From: Bacillota bacterium
Lineage (GTDB): Bacteria > Bacillota > Clostridia > Acetivibrionales > DSM-1351
NCBI GenBank assembly: GCA_023390335.1
Contig: JAEWCZ010000066.1
Span: 744,001-808,000 of the forward strand
Reading direction: 5' to 3'
Length of the DNA: 64,000 nt
Within the stretch, counting starts at the first letter, position 1; each line of letters begins with the position of its first letter. The notes under the pieces are model-generated. The model was not told the origin of the DNA. It made no database searches and worked only from the letters and a program-made list of their open reading frames with translations. The position numbers and the translations under genes are program-made. Below, in pieces: positions 7,701-16,804 of this stretch.

Positions 7701-8398
7701 AAACCATAATAGTTGCTGGAACCCCTGGTTCAGGAAAGACATCTGTATTGATACATACTTTAAGAAACTTGATAAATTCTAGTCACAGATGCTCAGTAGT
7801 AAAAGTTGACTGCCTTTATACTGATGACGATAAGAGATTTGGGAAATTAGGTATACCCGTAAGGATTGGTTTATCAAAGGACATGTGTCCAGACCATTTT
7901 GCTATATATAATTTTGAAGATATGATTACTTGGGCACAGAGCGAGAACTCAGATATATTAGTAATTGAAACAGCTGGTCTTTGTCATCGTTGCGCTCCTT
8001 ATACCCAGAATTGCTTCGGTGTATGTATTCTCGATGCTACAACAGGTCCCAATACTCCATTAAAGCTTGGTCCTTTTCTGAGTACTGCTGATATGGCAGT
8101 TATTACAAAGGGTGATCTAATTTCTCAAGCTGAGAGGGAAATATTCAGAGAAAAGGTGTTTGAGGTCAATCCCACATGTACAATTATTGAGGTTAACGGT
8201 TTGAGTGGTAAAGGTTGTGTGGAGCTTGCAGATAAAATTATTGAGGTCGAGGAATTGGTTACGGCTGAAGAAAAACTAAGACATACTGCCCCAATTTCAG
8301 TATGTACACTTTGTGTTGGAGAATTACGAATAAGCAAAGGCTTACACAGAGGGTTTCTTAGAAATATGGACGGAATGCAATTTTATGAGGGTGAGTGA
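7697..8398 (+). CDS. SIMIBI-class GTPase resembling HypB/UreG/CobW
   Basis: This 233-aa P-loop protein begins VAGTPGSGKTS (residues 5-15). It has a Walker-B-like DILVIETAG near 90, a TKGD base-recognition motif near 138 (a variant of NKxD), and two cysteine groups, CHRCAPYTQNC near 95-105 and CTLCVGE near 205-211. Metal-insertion GTPases of the HypB, UreG and CobW type share the P-loop/TAG/xKxD order and often bind metal through such cysteines. A nickel, cobalt or Fe-S delivery role is therefore a reasonable inference, but the target enzyme is not in the window. It overlaps the ABC gene by 4 bp and ends 3 bp before the Fe-S gene. Confidence 0.7.
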   Translation: MKTIIVAGTPGSGKTSVLIHTLRNLINSSHRCSVVKVDCLYTDDDKRFGKLGIPVRIGLSKDMCPDHFAIYNFEDMITWAQSENSDILVIETAGLCHRCAPYTQNCFGVCILDATTGPNTPLKLGPFLSTADMAVITKGDLISQAEREIFREKVFEVNPTCTIIEVNGLSGKGCVELADKIIEVEELVTAEEKLRHTAPISVCTLCVGELRISKGLHRGFLRNMDGMQFYEGE

Positions 8399-8401
8399 TT
8401 T

Positions 8402-9133
8402 ATGAGCAAAATAGAAATTAATACTTCTATATCTGAGAATATTGATTCAAAAATTCTTAAATTGTTACCGGGATATCATTGTGGTGCATGCGGATTTAAA
8501 AAGTGCTATGAATTTGCTGAGGCGTTAAGTGTAAATAAAGCAGAAGTTGAAAGTTGCAGGTTTATACATCAGGAGAAATTTAGGTCAAACCTTAATGATA
8601 TTAAACAATTGTTGAAAAGCGATTATTTACATAGAAAAGATGAGAAAATCTTTGGCGTTTTAGATGGTTATATAGCTGATTTCTTATTAAAGCCCTTAGC
8701 AGGGGAACATTCATGCAGAGAAATACTATATCCTTTTTATCAGAAAAAATATGAAATTGGTAATCTTGTAAAATATCGTCCATTAGGATGCCCAATTCCT
8801 CATTTTGCTAAAATAATTGAGGCAGATAAAGGTTTGATAACAGTACATTTGATTGGTCCCTGCCATAGATTCAATAGTAATACAGATACTAATATAAATG
8901 AATTTGAAGATATTGGAGTTTGCATGGTTGGTGGTTTTATTGGTATTGTTGAGGGCAGAATGCCAAAGATAGGACAAACTGTAAGATTCTTACCAAAAAG
9001 CTGTATGATGCAAAAAGTACATTCAGGTATTATTGTTCAAACGGAAGGAGATAAGGCAATTATTGAAGGAATTGACTTGAAAGTATGGGCATTACCTGAA
9101 ATATATGCTGAAAGTAATGATGATACGATATGA
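8402..9133 (+). CDS. 4Fe-4S cluster protein with an unrecognised C-terminal domain
   Basis: This 243-aa protein carries HCGACGFKKCYEFAEAL, with Cys27, Cys30, Cys35 and Cys52. This is the four-cysteine 4Fe-4S motif also found in the RnfB and corrinoid iron-sulfur protein families (PF04060-like). Residues 75-235 form a mixed domain with scattered conserved-looking cysteines (SCREILY, LGCPIPH, GPCHRF, KSCMMQ) that I do not recognise. Electron delivery or cluster donation to the partner ATPase and GTPase is the natural inference. The start is ATG 8402, with GAGGGTGAG about six bases upstream. Confidence 0.7.
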   Translation: MSKIEINTSISENIDSKILKLLPGYHCGACGFKKCYEFAEALSVNKAEVESCRFIHQEKFRSNLNDIKQLLKSDYLHRKDEKIFGVLDGYIADFLLKPLAGEHSCREILYPFYQKKYEIGNLVKYRPLGCPIPHFAKIIEADKGLITVHLIGPCHRFNSNTDTNINEFEDIGVCMVGGFIGIVEGRMPKIGQTVRFLPKSCMMQKVHSGIIVQTEGDKAIIEGIDLKVWALPEIYAESNDDTI

Positions 9134-9590
9134 AGAGATTTCAAGTCTAGAATTACTTGAGAAAATCATTCAAGAGGACTTAAAAAGCATGATTCGAGAT
9201 GATGGAGAACATCCATTAATTATGAAATATAAAGTATATAGTGAATTTTTAGGTTATTTTGCTTATGATAATGAAAAAGTAATAGGAATTGTATTTGTTT
9301 CCCCTTTCCATTCAAAAGAAGCTTATTCATGTACCAATAACTTTAATATTTATTTAATGAAGGAATACAGAAGAAGAGGAATTGCAAAAGAATTATTCAA
9401 CCTTTTTCAGGAGGGGTTAGCTAAAAAACCTTCAATCAAAAATCTTCTCACTACTGTTTATGAGGATCAAAACGATTCTGTTAATTGGCTTATTAAAAAC
9501 AGTTTCTTAAGCTTGGGGTATTTAGATGATATAGATATAGATAGCCATTATGGCAAGAAAGTAGTGTTTTTTATAAGAAAACTATGCTGA
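9117..9590 (+). CDS. GNAT-family N-acetyltransferase
   Basis: This is a protein of about 157 aa whose acetyl-CoA motif A reads YRRRGIAKELF (near residues 88-98), preceded by the strand NIYLMKEY. The start is ambiguous: ATG 9117, ATG 9120 and a longer start at 9105 are all possible, and all overlap the end of the Fe-S gene by 14-29 bp, so translation is probably coupled. The acceptor substrate is unknown. As part of the same operon it may modify a product of the cluster or protect against it. Confidence 0.75.
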   Translation: MMIRYEEISSLELLEKIIQEDLKSMIRDDGEHPLIMKYKVYSEFLGYFAYDNEKVIGIVFVSPFHSKEAYSCTNNFNIYLMKEYRRRGIAKELFNLFQEGLAKKPSIKNLLTTVYEDQNDSVNWLIKNSFLSLGYLDDIDIDSHYGKKVVFFIRKLC

Positions 9591-9604
9591 GCGAGGGTGT
9601 AAGA

Positions 9605-10099
9605 ATGATACGTAAAGCTATAAAAGAAGACTTAGAACAGATAAATGATATTTATAACCAAAATGTATCTGAAAGCAGTGTTGCAAATTGTCATCTTACC
9701 AAAACAACTAGAGAATATTGGGATAATGCAATAGATGATGAAGACACAGTATTTCTAGTAATGGAGAGAGCGGATGGGAAGCTTTCTGGTTGGGCTTGCA
9801 GTAAACCATTTTCAATCAGAGAGAATTACAGTAGTATATGTGAGGTGTCTGTTTATGTGAATATAGAGAATCAGAATAGCATAGTTGCCTTCCGTCTATG
9901 GAATTATTTACTTGAGAAGATAAAGGGAACAAAATATCGTCAAGTGGTTGCTCTTGTACTTGAGGAAAACGTACGCAGCTCCAAATTATTATACTTTGTA
10001 GGTTTTACTAAAGCAATGGAGTTGCCCGAAATTGCTATAAAAGATGGTAAAATGATAAATTTGAATTTATTCTATAAAAAAATTGAAACCGAGAGTTAA
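9605..10099 (+). CDS. GNAT-fold acetyltransferase-like protein, motif A degenerate
   Basis: This 164-aa protein starts at ATG 9605, with GAGGGTG six bases upstream. The N-terminus (MIRKAIKEDLEQINDIYNQ) and the strand EVSVYV are typical of phosphinothricin-acetyltransferase-like GNATs. Where R/Q-x-x-G-x-G/A should bind acetyl-CoA pyrophosphate, the protein reads NQNSIVAFRLW. It may bind acetyl-CoA differently or be catalytically inactive. It follows another GNAT in the same operon, and the two sequences are not close copies. Confidence 0.65.
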   Translation: MIRKAIKEDLEQINDIYNQNVSESSVANCHLTKTTREYWDNAIDDEDTVFLVMERADGKLSGWACSKPFSIRENYSSICEVSVYVNIENQNSIVAFRLWNYLLEKIKGTKYRQVVALVLEENVRSSKLLYFVGFTKAMELPEIAIKDGKMINLNLFYKKIETES

Positions 10100-10125
10100 T
10101 TTTGTAAACATTGGAGGAAATGAAC

Positions 10126-10959
10126 ATGGAAAATACCCGAGATATCCACAAAAACCCAGGCCTGGGGTCGTATTACTGGGGAGGCTTCAGGGATAATTCA
10201 TCTGAACTCATAAGACTAAAAAAGCAAGCTAGTATGGGTATAGAATTTGAAATGAATTTTTGGAAGAGTATACCAATAAATGAAGACTCCGCTATTCTTG
10301 ATGTAGGATGCGGTCCTGGAGTTATTTCAAGTGCGATTGCGAAGTTTGCATCCAAAGGGACTGTTGTTGGTATAGACAAAAACAGCCTGATGATAAAAGA
10401 ATGTAAGGAAAACAAGGAATATGAGGCTATTAAGAATTTATCTTTTAGAGAAGGTGACATTTATAATTTAGATATTCCTGAAAACTCAGTAGATGTAATT
10501 TACAGTAGGTTTTTATTTCAGCATTTGTCAAATCCTATCCAGGCTTTGAATCAACTTAAGAAGGTTTTAAAGCCTGGAGGTAAGGTATGTATTATAGATG
10601 TTGATGATTCATGGCTTACACTAAATCCCAGACCTGCTCTTTTTGAAAGCTACCTTAGGAGAGTTGAAGATGCTCAAAAGGATATGGGAGGAGATAGATT
10701 TGTTGGTCACAAGCTAAAGAATTATTTCAAAGAAGTAGGATTTATTAATGTAAAGTCTAAAGTTGAAATGATAACAAGCTGCATGATAAACATAAATGAT
10801 TTACTTGATATGATAATAAATTATAAATATCAGTTGGTTAAGTCTGACGATATGGAAGTTGCTGAGAAGGAAAGAGCTAGTATTCTAAAACTTTCTGAGA
10901 ATGAATTTGCGTGGGGCGCCGTTGGCTTATTTTTTACTACGGGACAAAAGAGTATTTAA
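10126..10959 (+). CDS. Class I SAM-dependent methyltransferase
   Basis: This 277-aa protein has motif I AILDVGCGPG (near residues 57-66), an acidic end of strand 2 (VVGIDKN), motif II DVIYSRFLFQHL, and the post-motif LKPGGKVCIIDVD. This is the standard Rossmann methyltransferase order. ATG 10126 is chosen because TTGGAGGAAATG supplies its ribosome site; a TTG at 10111 would overlap that site. The substrate is not predictable. Its place between acetyltransferases and a radical SAM gene suggests tailoring of a small molecule. Confidence 0.8.
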   Translation: MENTRDIHKNPGLGSYYWGGFRDNSSELIRLKKQASMGIEFEMNFWKSIPINEDSAILDVGCGPGVISSAIAKFASKGTVVGIDKNSLMIKECKENKEYEAIKNLSFREGDIYNLDIPENSVDVIYSRFLFQHLSNPIQALNQLKKVLKPGGKVCIIDVDDSWLTLNPRPALFESYLRRVEDAQKDMGGDRFVGHKLKNYFKEVGFINVKSKVEMITSCMININDLLDMIINYKYQLVKSDDMEVAEKERASILKLSENEFAWGAVGLFFTTGQKSI

Positions 10960-10996
10960 GAATTATGGAAAACATTAATGTAAAGGAGTTAAGGGT

Positions 10997-12532
10997 ATGC
11001 TTATCGTATTGGTAAAACCACATCCACCTATGGAAATTTTAGATCAAAAGTGCCCTGTACCTGAGAACTATAAATACGCATGGGAACCAGTTGTACTAAA
11101 GCTGATTGTGCATATTTTGAAACAACACTTTCCGGATGTTAAAACTGAAATCTGGCATTTAGTTAATACTGAGGACGATACAAAGTTTTTACAGATGGTA
11201 CAAAAATGTAATCCAAACGTTGTAGTTTTTTCGGAAATTGACGTTCTGGTTAGCGAGGTTAATCGTTTGGCTAGAGAGGTTAAAGCACTAAATCCCAGCA
11301 TAACTACCATTGTTGGTGGAAAGCAGACATCATTATTAAGAAGTGGGGATAAATTTCCGTTTAGAAATATTGATTTTGCATTTAGGGGAGATGGTCCCAA
11401 TTCGTTATCACAATTTGTTAAGTTAAAGATCGAGAGCAAGCCCATTTGTGATATCGAAGGACTAGTACAAGTAAATCAAAATGGTTATGTTTATGGAGAA
11501 AATACCTTTAGCCAAAGAATTTATCATGATATGGTAAACAACTTGGAAATGAGGCAAATAAATGTTAAGAATCACGACCTATCTGAGTATATAGGTAGAT
11601 ATCAAAATCACCCCTCTATTTTAAGTGGTCAGATAAAAACGGCACCAATTTATACTGGTGTGGGCTGTCCTTATAATTGTGTATTTTGCCAATCGCCTAT
11701 AGAGTATGGAAAGGTAGGTAAGGTATCTTTATCAGGAACTGATAAAGTTGCAGCTGAAATCTTCTGGCTGAATAGGGAATATGGTGTTAATAACTTTTTC
11801 TCCCTTGAGCCCAACTTGAACTTGAATAATCTTGTTAACCTATATAAAAGTTTAGAAAACTATGGTATAAATTATATTCCAGTATCTGGATTTATTAGAG
11901 CGGGAGACATAAAGAAGTTTGCTAACATGGGTATACTTAAGGGTTTGGTTGAAAAGGGGCTAAGAATTGTTTCAATTGGCCTTGATATTCCACTTGATAC
12001 AAATACTGATATTTACAACAAGTCATTTTCATATAATGACATGATAGAATGTTTGGAAATATGTGAACAGTATGGAATTATAGCTTTGAGTACTGTACTG
12101 GGTGATCCCAGAGTTACCAGATATGAATTTAGAAGACAGCTGGAATTTGTAAAGGGTCTTGCATTAGCAGAAGTAGATGTTCGTCTGGCTATAGCTCTTA
12201 GAAATACTAAATACTATGAAATCAGCAAACAATTTTTGATACATAATCCTGATACAGATGAAAATTATTATCAGCAGCAGAATTACAGGTACCAGACAAT
12301 ACAATATCCTGGGAAAATTACCCCTCAAGAGACATATGAGGAATTAAATGAATTCTATAGAACTTTTTATTTTTCTGACGCACATATTGAATATGTAAAA
12401 AGAATGATTACGAAGCATCCAGATACTGTACCGTACTTTAAGAGATTTTATAGTGCAATGGTTATAAATGCGGATTATCATAAAATATTAGCACTTGGAA
12501 TAGAAGACTTTGAATTAGTTAATATAAAATAA
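10997..12532 (+). CDS. Radical SAM protein with a B12-binding-like N-terminal domain
   Basis: This is a 511-aa protein. Residues 1-150 have the alternating strand/helix pattern of a cobalamin-binding domain (VVFSEIDVL, TTIVGGKQT, DFAFRGDG), although the classical DxHxxG cobalamin ligand motif is not evident. Cys224, Cys228 and Cys231 in GCPYNCVFCQ give the radical SAM CxxxCxxC, and a TIM-barrel-like region follows to about residue 430. B12-dependent radical SAM enzymes methylate, cyclise or rearrange unreactive carbons. AAAGGAG lies about nine bases before the ATG. It is the last gene of the tightly packed run, with about 200 bp before the next gene. Confidence 0.8.
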   Translation: MLIVLVKPHPPMEILDQKCPVPENYKYAWEPVVLKLIVHILKQHFPDVKTEIWHLVNTEDDTKFLQMVQKCNPNVVVFSEIDVLVSEVNRLAREVKALNPSITTIVGGKQTSLLRSGDKFPFRNIDFAFRGDGPNSLSQFVKLKIESKPICDIEGLVQVNQNGYVYGENTFSQRIYHDMVNNLEMRQINVKNHDLSEYIGRYQNHPSILSGQIKTAPIYTGVGCPYNCVFCQSPIEYGKVGKVSLSGTDKVAAEIFWLNREYGVNNFFSLEPNLNLNNLVNLYKSLENYGINYIPVSGFIRAGDIKKFANMGILKGLVEKGLRIVSIGLDIPLDTNTDIYNKSFSYNDMIECLEICEQYGIIALSTVLGDPRVTRYEFRRQLEFVKGLALAEVDVRLAIALRNTKYYEISKQFLIHNPDTDENYYQQQNYRYQTIQYPGKITPQETYEELNEFYRTFYFSDAHIEYVKRMITKHPDTVPYFKRFYSAMVINADYHKILALGIEDFELVNIK

Positions 12533-12735
12533 GAGTATATTATTTGCGTCCTAAACAAACTTCAGTTGGCACTCTGCTTGGCAGTATTAATAACTAAAAT
12601 GTCTTTTCGGGTTGATCCAATATACCGTTTCTCATTATACCAATACACTAATAACACAATAGCTTTTTGTACGTGCATGTCGGCTGTAACCGATAAAGAA
12701 AAAGGTTACTATTTAAGTGAAGGAGTATACCTTGT

Positions 12736-14097
12736 ATGAAACTAATTATCTTTTTGTTTAGAATTTATCTCAGAGTTTTAGGCTTTTTAAGAGGTGATAA
12801 GTATAGATATTCTCAAGAGTATGAAGACAATTTCAGGTACATGGATCGTGAGGAAAAGTTATGGTGGTGCTATAAAGCCACGATAAAACAAATTGAAAAG
12901 GCTGAAAAAGGCAAAAGTATAGAGGAATATTTTAGAACACAGGATTTGAAGTTCAGCTACGAGGAAGGTTTTAATGTTTTAGGCAGTTTGGTATTAACTG
13001 CGGGAGGAGATTTAAACTGCTCTGAGGTGGTTTATCCGGAGAGTACTTTACATTTATGGGATGATGTTGAAGAGTTTTATTTTTCAGCTGACATTATTTG
13101 TGCAAATCTTGAATCTCCGCTAGATACATCTAAACCTCTTGGACTTGTTCCATATGCCTGTTTAACTGCACCAAAATTAAACACTAGTGTAGATATGCTT
13201 GAGCGATATATTGGAAAGGAGAAAGGGATTAACTTCTTTTCTACTGCAAACAATCATGCCCTTGATCAGGGCGAATCAGGACTAATTGCTACACTTGATA
13301 ATTTAGATTCTAAAGGGGTGTTCCATGTAGGTACATCAAGAACACCAGAAGAACAAAGTGACATACCCATAATCGAGGTGAATGGTATTAGAGTTGCAAT
13401 GCTTTCCTATACATACTGTCTGAACGGACATGAACCTATACAGGGGAAGGAATATATGACAAATTTTATACGTTTAAATAAACCTAATGCTGATTTATCT
13501 TTACTTTGCGAACATGTCAGAATTGCCAAGGAAAAAAAGGCGGACATAATTATTGCAATGCTTCATTGGAGTATTGAGTTTGAGTCATATCCTATAGAGA
13601 ACGTTATCAAAATGGGTCATAGGATTTTGGAATCCGGTGTGGATGTGATACTGGGCGGACACCCACATGTAGCACAGCCTATGGAAAAATATATTTATGC
13701 AGATCCTTATACCGGGGTAAAAAAGGAAGGATTCATAATATATTCCCTTGGCGAAATGGTAGCTTATAATGCTTTTGGTAAAAATTCTAGATTGGGATTC
13801 ATTGTTAAATTAGAAATTTCCAAAGGGATGGCTAACGGTACATCCAAGACATTACTTACAAAGGTCAGAATACAGCCAATATATACGCTGCTTAGAAAGT
13901 TGAATAAACATCATTATGATTATAGGGTTCTGGATTTTGTAAAAACAATTAACGACATTAGAGAAGGTAAAAACCCTTATGGATTTAGTGCAAAGGAAAA
14001 AAAAGAATTGTATAGGCTTGAAGGCTTGCTTTATAACCAATTACTTCCTGAAGAAAAAGATTTTTTATTTAAAAAAATAGGTGTTAAAACCGGCTAG
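12736..14097 (+). CDS. CapA-like metallophosphatase-fold protein
   Basis: This 453-aa protein contains the CapA/PgsA motif set: GGDLNC, ANLESPL, a TANNHALDQG metal-site loop, MLHWSIEF and GGHPHVAQPME. CapA-type proteins take part in poly-gamma-glutamate capsule synthesis, and many clostridial homologues are encoded beside natural-product or wall genes. The N-terminus has a short hydrophobic stretch (LIIFLFRIYLRVLGFL) that may anchor it. No capB or capC is present here, so capsule synthesis is not supported. AAGGAG lies about 13 bases before ATG 12736. The upstream gap of about 200 bp holds only a weak GTAACC/GGTTAC hairpin. Confidence 0.8.
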   Translation: MKLIIFLFRIYLRVLGFLRGDKYRYSQEYEDNFRYMDREEKLWWCYKATIKQIEKAEKGKSIEEYFRTQDLKFSYEEGFNVLGSLVLTAGGDLNCSEVVYPESTLHLWDDVEEFYFSADIICANLESPLDTSKPLGLVPYACLTAPKLNTSVDMLERYIGKEKGINFFSTANNHALDQGESGLIATLDNLDSKGVFHVGTSRTPEEQSDIPIIEVNGIRVAMLSYTYCLNGHEPIQGKEYMTNFIRLNKPNADLSLLCEHVRIAKEKKADIIIAMLHWSIEFESYPIENVIKMGHRILESGVDVILGGHPHVAQPMEKYIYADPYTGVKKEGFIIYSLGEMVAYNAFGKNSRLGFIVKLEISKGMANGTSKTLLTKVRIQPIYTLLRKLNKHHYDYRVLDFVKTINDIREGKNPYGFSAKEKKELYRLEGLLYNQLLPEEKDFLFKKIGVKTG

Positions 14098-14178
14098 TAG
14101 AATTTACAACAAATAAACTCAATACAGAGCTGAACACGAGGAACCAGCTAGTGTTAAATGAAATAAAAGGAGGACGAA

Positions 14179-15483
14179 ATGCACGATATTGAGACCTTTG
14201 AAGATAGTAATATAAAACCGGTTTATAAGAGAAATTTTATTTTGTTTAGTATAGCACGACTTATATCGGAACTGGGTTCTTCTATGTTAAGCATTGCGGT
14301 AAGCCTATATATCCTTGATCTAACAGGTTCAGCGAGTACATTTTCCATGCTTATGGCTTTTACCACACTTCCTAGTGTTATGGTAAATATATTTGCCGGG
14401 GTTTTAGTAGATAGGATGTACAAGAAAAAAGTTATTTTAGCATGCGAAATGGTAAGTGGGCTTGTAGTGCTCATTTTTTTATTGATACTACGAGTTGACT
14501 CAAAGAGCATATGGCTTTTTGCGATTTTTATAATTGTATTAAATTTTATTCAATCTATTTTCATTTTAGCCCTTAATTCGTCCATAGTAAATATAACTGT
14601 AAAAGAAAATGTGGCAAGAGTAAATTCTTCGTTTCAATCTATTGGCGCTATAGTAAAGGTAGTAGGACCTATATGCGGAGCTGTTGCATATAAAAGTATT
14701 GGTCTATATTTGGTAATTCTCATTGATGGTGTTTCTTTTATTTTTGCAGGAATATTGGAAACTTGTGTCGTTTTCAGTAAAAGCACAATGGAGGATTCAG
14801 GTAAATATATGGAACGGTTCAAGAATGTATATAAATACATAAATACCCAAAAGGCAATGAAACATATGTTAGTTACTGTGGTAATTTTTAATTTCATCCT
14901 TTCTCCTATAATCAATGTTTTATTACCATATGTCTGCTATCAAAAGATTAAAATATCGGCATATCAGTTATCACTTATACAGGCATCCTGGTCGGGAGGG
15001 TTTATATTGGGATCAATTGTGGTATCAATAAAAAAATCTATAAATCCAATATTGGATAAGTGGTTTTTATTGATAGTATTGCAAGGAGGGTTAATCATGA
15101 CATGGTGCTTCCCGAATCTTCCGGTTTTTAATGGATGTTCAAAATCTCTTATAACTATTATATTTTGTTTAATTTTGGTGGTAACGGGAACAGTTAACGG
15201 GATATTTAATATTCCCGCATTTACATTTTTACAAGTTACTACCCCAGAAAAACTACGAGCGAGTGTATACGGTGTGGTTATAACAGCCACTTTGATTAGT
15301 GTACCTGTTGGTATGCAGATTTATGGATTAATGATAGAAAATATTAACTGGGCATTTATAATTGTAGCTTCTGCTATTATGATGATGTTATTGGGGATAA
15401 ATGGACACAACAATAAAATATTGCGAGGCTTTTTTGTAACAGAAACTAAAGATGATAAATGTATATTGGACATTCCCAAATAG
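14179..15483 (+). CDS. MFS exporter, EntS/macrolide-efflux type
   Basis: This 434-aa protein has 10 to 12 hydrophobic segments. The motif AGVLVDRMYKKKVI after helix 2 is typical of the MFS_3 group, which includes enterobactin and macrolide exporters. It has a strong GGAGG site nine bases before ATG 14179. As the last gene after the tailoring enzymes and the CapA-like protein, it is a plausible exporter of the cluster product or a self-resistance pump; this is inferred from position. Confidence 0.75.
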   Translation: MHDIETFEDSNIKPVYKRNFILFSIARLISELGSSMLSIAVSLYILDLTGSASTFSMLMAFTTLPSVMVNIFAGVLVDRMYKKKVILACEMVSGLVVLIFLLILRVDSKSIWLFAIFIIVLNFIQSIFILALNSSIVNITVKENVARVNSSFQSIGAIVKVVGPICGAVAYKSIGLYLVILIDGVSFIFAGILETCVVFSKSTMEDSGKYMERFKNVYKYINTQKAMKHMLVTVVIFNFILSPIINVLLPYVCYQKIKISAYQLSLIQASWSGGFILGSIVVSIKKSINPILDKWFLLIVLQGGLIMTWCFPNLPVFNGCSKSLITIIFCLILVVTGTVNGIFNIPAFTFLQVTTPEKLRASVYGVVITATLISVPVGMQIYGLMIENINWAFIIVASAIMMMLLGINGHNNKILRGFFVTETKDDKCILDIPK

Positions 15484-15794
15484 CAGTATTATAACAAATT
15501 GCTTTCTTGAAATAGCCATAAATTTTTGGTCTACAAAATCATATGATGAAATCCTAGCTTTCAATAAAAATACAGAAGTGAAGAAATTAGTTATTAGTGG
15601 TCAGAAAACCTTATGGGGATTTTAGACAGTGACTATAAATTCTATACAGAACACTTATAAAAGAACCTACCAGTTTAGGAGCAGATAGCAAGTTGACGGA
15701 ATTATCACAAGCAGTTTTTTGTATTAAATCTTGTCTTTCCGGCATATGAATTATTGAAGGACATTGTCCTAAAAAAATGAGAAGAGAGAGAACT
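15484..15794 (+). other. Spacer with a possible coding remnant
   Basis: This stretch of about 310 bp has no complete gene. A frame open from inside the end of the MFS gene to a TAG at 15623-15625 reads like protein (FLEIAINFWSTKSYDE, then KKLVISGQKTLWGF), but it has no start codon with a ribosome site. It may be the tail of a decayed gene. The remaining part up to 15794 shows nothing I can support. Confidence 0.25.
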
Positions 15795-16802
15795 ATGCTG
15801 GATAACATACTTATTTTATTACTTAGTCTTGGTATAATACTTACAGGATGCGAGTTGTTCACAAACGGAATTGAATGGTTGGGCAAAAAGTTGAGACTTG
15901 GGGATGGCGTTGTAGGGAGTATTTTTTCAGCCGTTGGAACCTGCCTTCCTGAAACACTGATACCAGTAATCGCCTTGCTTTTTTCAAATAAAGGCAAGGA
16001 CTCCGTGGATATAGGAATCGGTGCTATTGTAGGAGCACCTTTTATGCTTTCGACTCTTGCGTTTTTTATAACGGGGTTAAGTGTAATAATATTTTCTGGC
16101 AGACGACAGACAGGAATGAAGCTCAATACAAATTTGGAAATACTTGGTAGAGATATTTCATTTTTCGTAATTGTTTATACCTGCGCTATTTCCGTATCAT
16201 TTTTCACTGTGGGTTTTATTAAGAATATAACTGCAATTTTGCTCATAGTCGCATATATTTATTACGTATTTAAAACGGTAAACAGTGATAAGGCAAGTAA
16301 TGAAGAAATTGACGAACTAATATTTTCACGAACCTTCAAACTGAAAGAAAACCTTCCTGTTATTATGGCTCAGATTGCTCTTGCGCTTTTCTCAATCATA
16401 CTTGGAGCTGAAATGTTTGTTGGTAATATTGAAGTTATATCCGGGGCTTTAGGCATTTCAACACTTGCTCTGTCAATTATAATTACACCTATTGCAACAG
16501 AGCTTCCCGAAAAATTTAACAGCGTTATTTGGATAAGCAAAAATAAGGATACACTTTCCCTGGGGAATATATCCGGAGCTATGGTATTTCAAAGCTGTAT
16601 ACCCGTTTCAATAGGTATTCTTACAACGGATTGGAAGCTTGATATAATAACATTGGTAAGCTCTTTGCTGGCACTGTCTTCAACTCTTGTTACATATATC
16701 TGGATAAAGGTTAAAAAGAGTTTAACACCATTGCCTCTTTTATCCGGTGGAGTATTTTATGCATTATTTATTGCATTTTTGATACTCAGGGGATTTAAAT
16801 AA
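15795..16802 (+). CDS. Sodium/calcium exchanger-family membrane protein
   Basis: This protein of about 335 aa carries the two alpha-repeats of the cation/Ca2+ exchanger superfamily: SIFSAVGTCLPETLIPVIA in the first half and IIITPIATELPEKFNSVIW in the second. Both contain the conserved acidic residue within a P-E-T/L-P context. About ten hydrophobic segments fit the YrbG-like fold. ATG 15795 follows a GAGAAGAGAGAG stretch; an upstream ATG at 15777 has no ribosome site. It probably exchanges Na+ or H+ for Ca2+ or another divalent ion. Confidence 0.8.
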   Translation: MLDNILILLLSLGIILTGCELFTNGIEWLGKKLRLGDGVVGSIFSAVGTCLPETLIPVIALLFSNKGKDSVDIGIGAIVGAPFMLSTLAFFITGLSVIIFSGRRQTGMKLNTNLEILGRDISFFVIVYTCAISVSFFTVGFIKNITAILLIVAYIYYVFKTVNSDKASNEEIDELIFSRTFKLKENLPVIMAQIALALFSIILGAEMFVGNIEVISGALGISTLALSIIITPIATELPEKFNSVIWISKNKDTLSLGNISGAMVFQSCIPVSIGILTTDWKLDIITLVSSLLALSSTLVTYIWIKVKKSLTPLPLLSGGVFYALFIAFLILRGFK

Positions 16803-16804
16803 TA

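Noticed and set aside
12533..12735. Hidden gene between the radical SAM and CapA-like genes
   Set aside because: No frame with a start and ribosome site was found; only a weak 6-bp hairpin is present.
15611..16126. 171-aa leftward frame opposite the cation exchanger
   Set aside because: It lies on the reverse strand of a clear membrane protein gene, has no ribosome site, and its composition is that of an antisense shadow.
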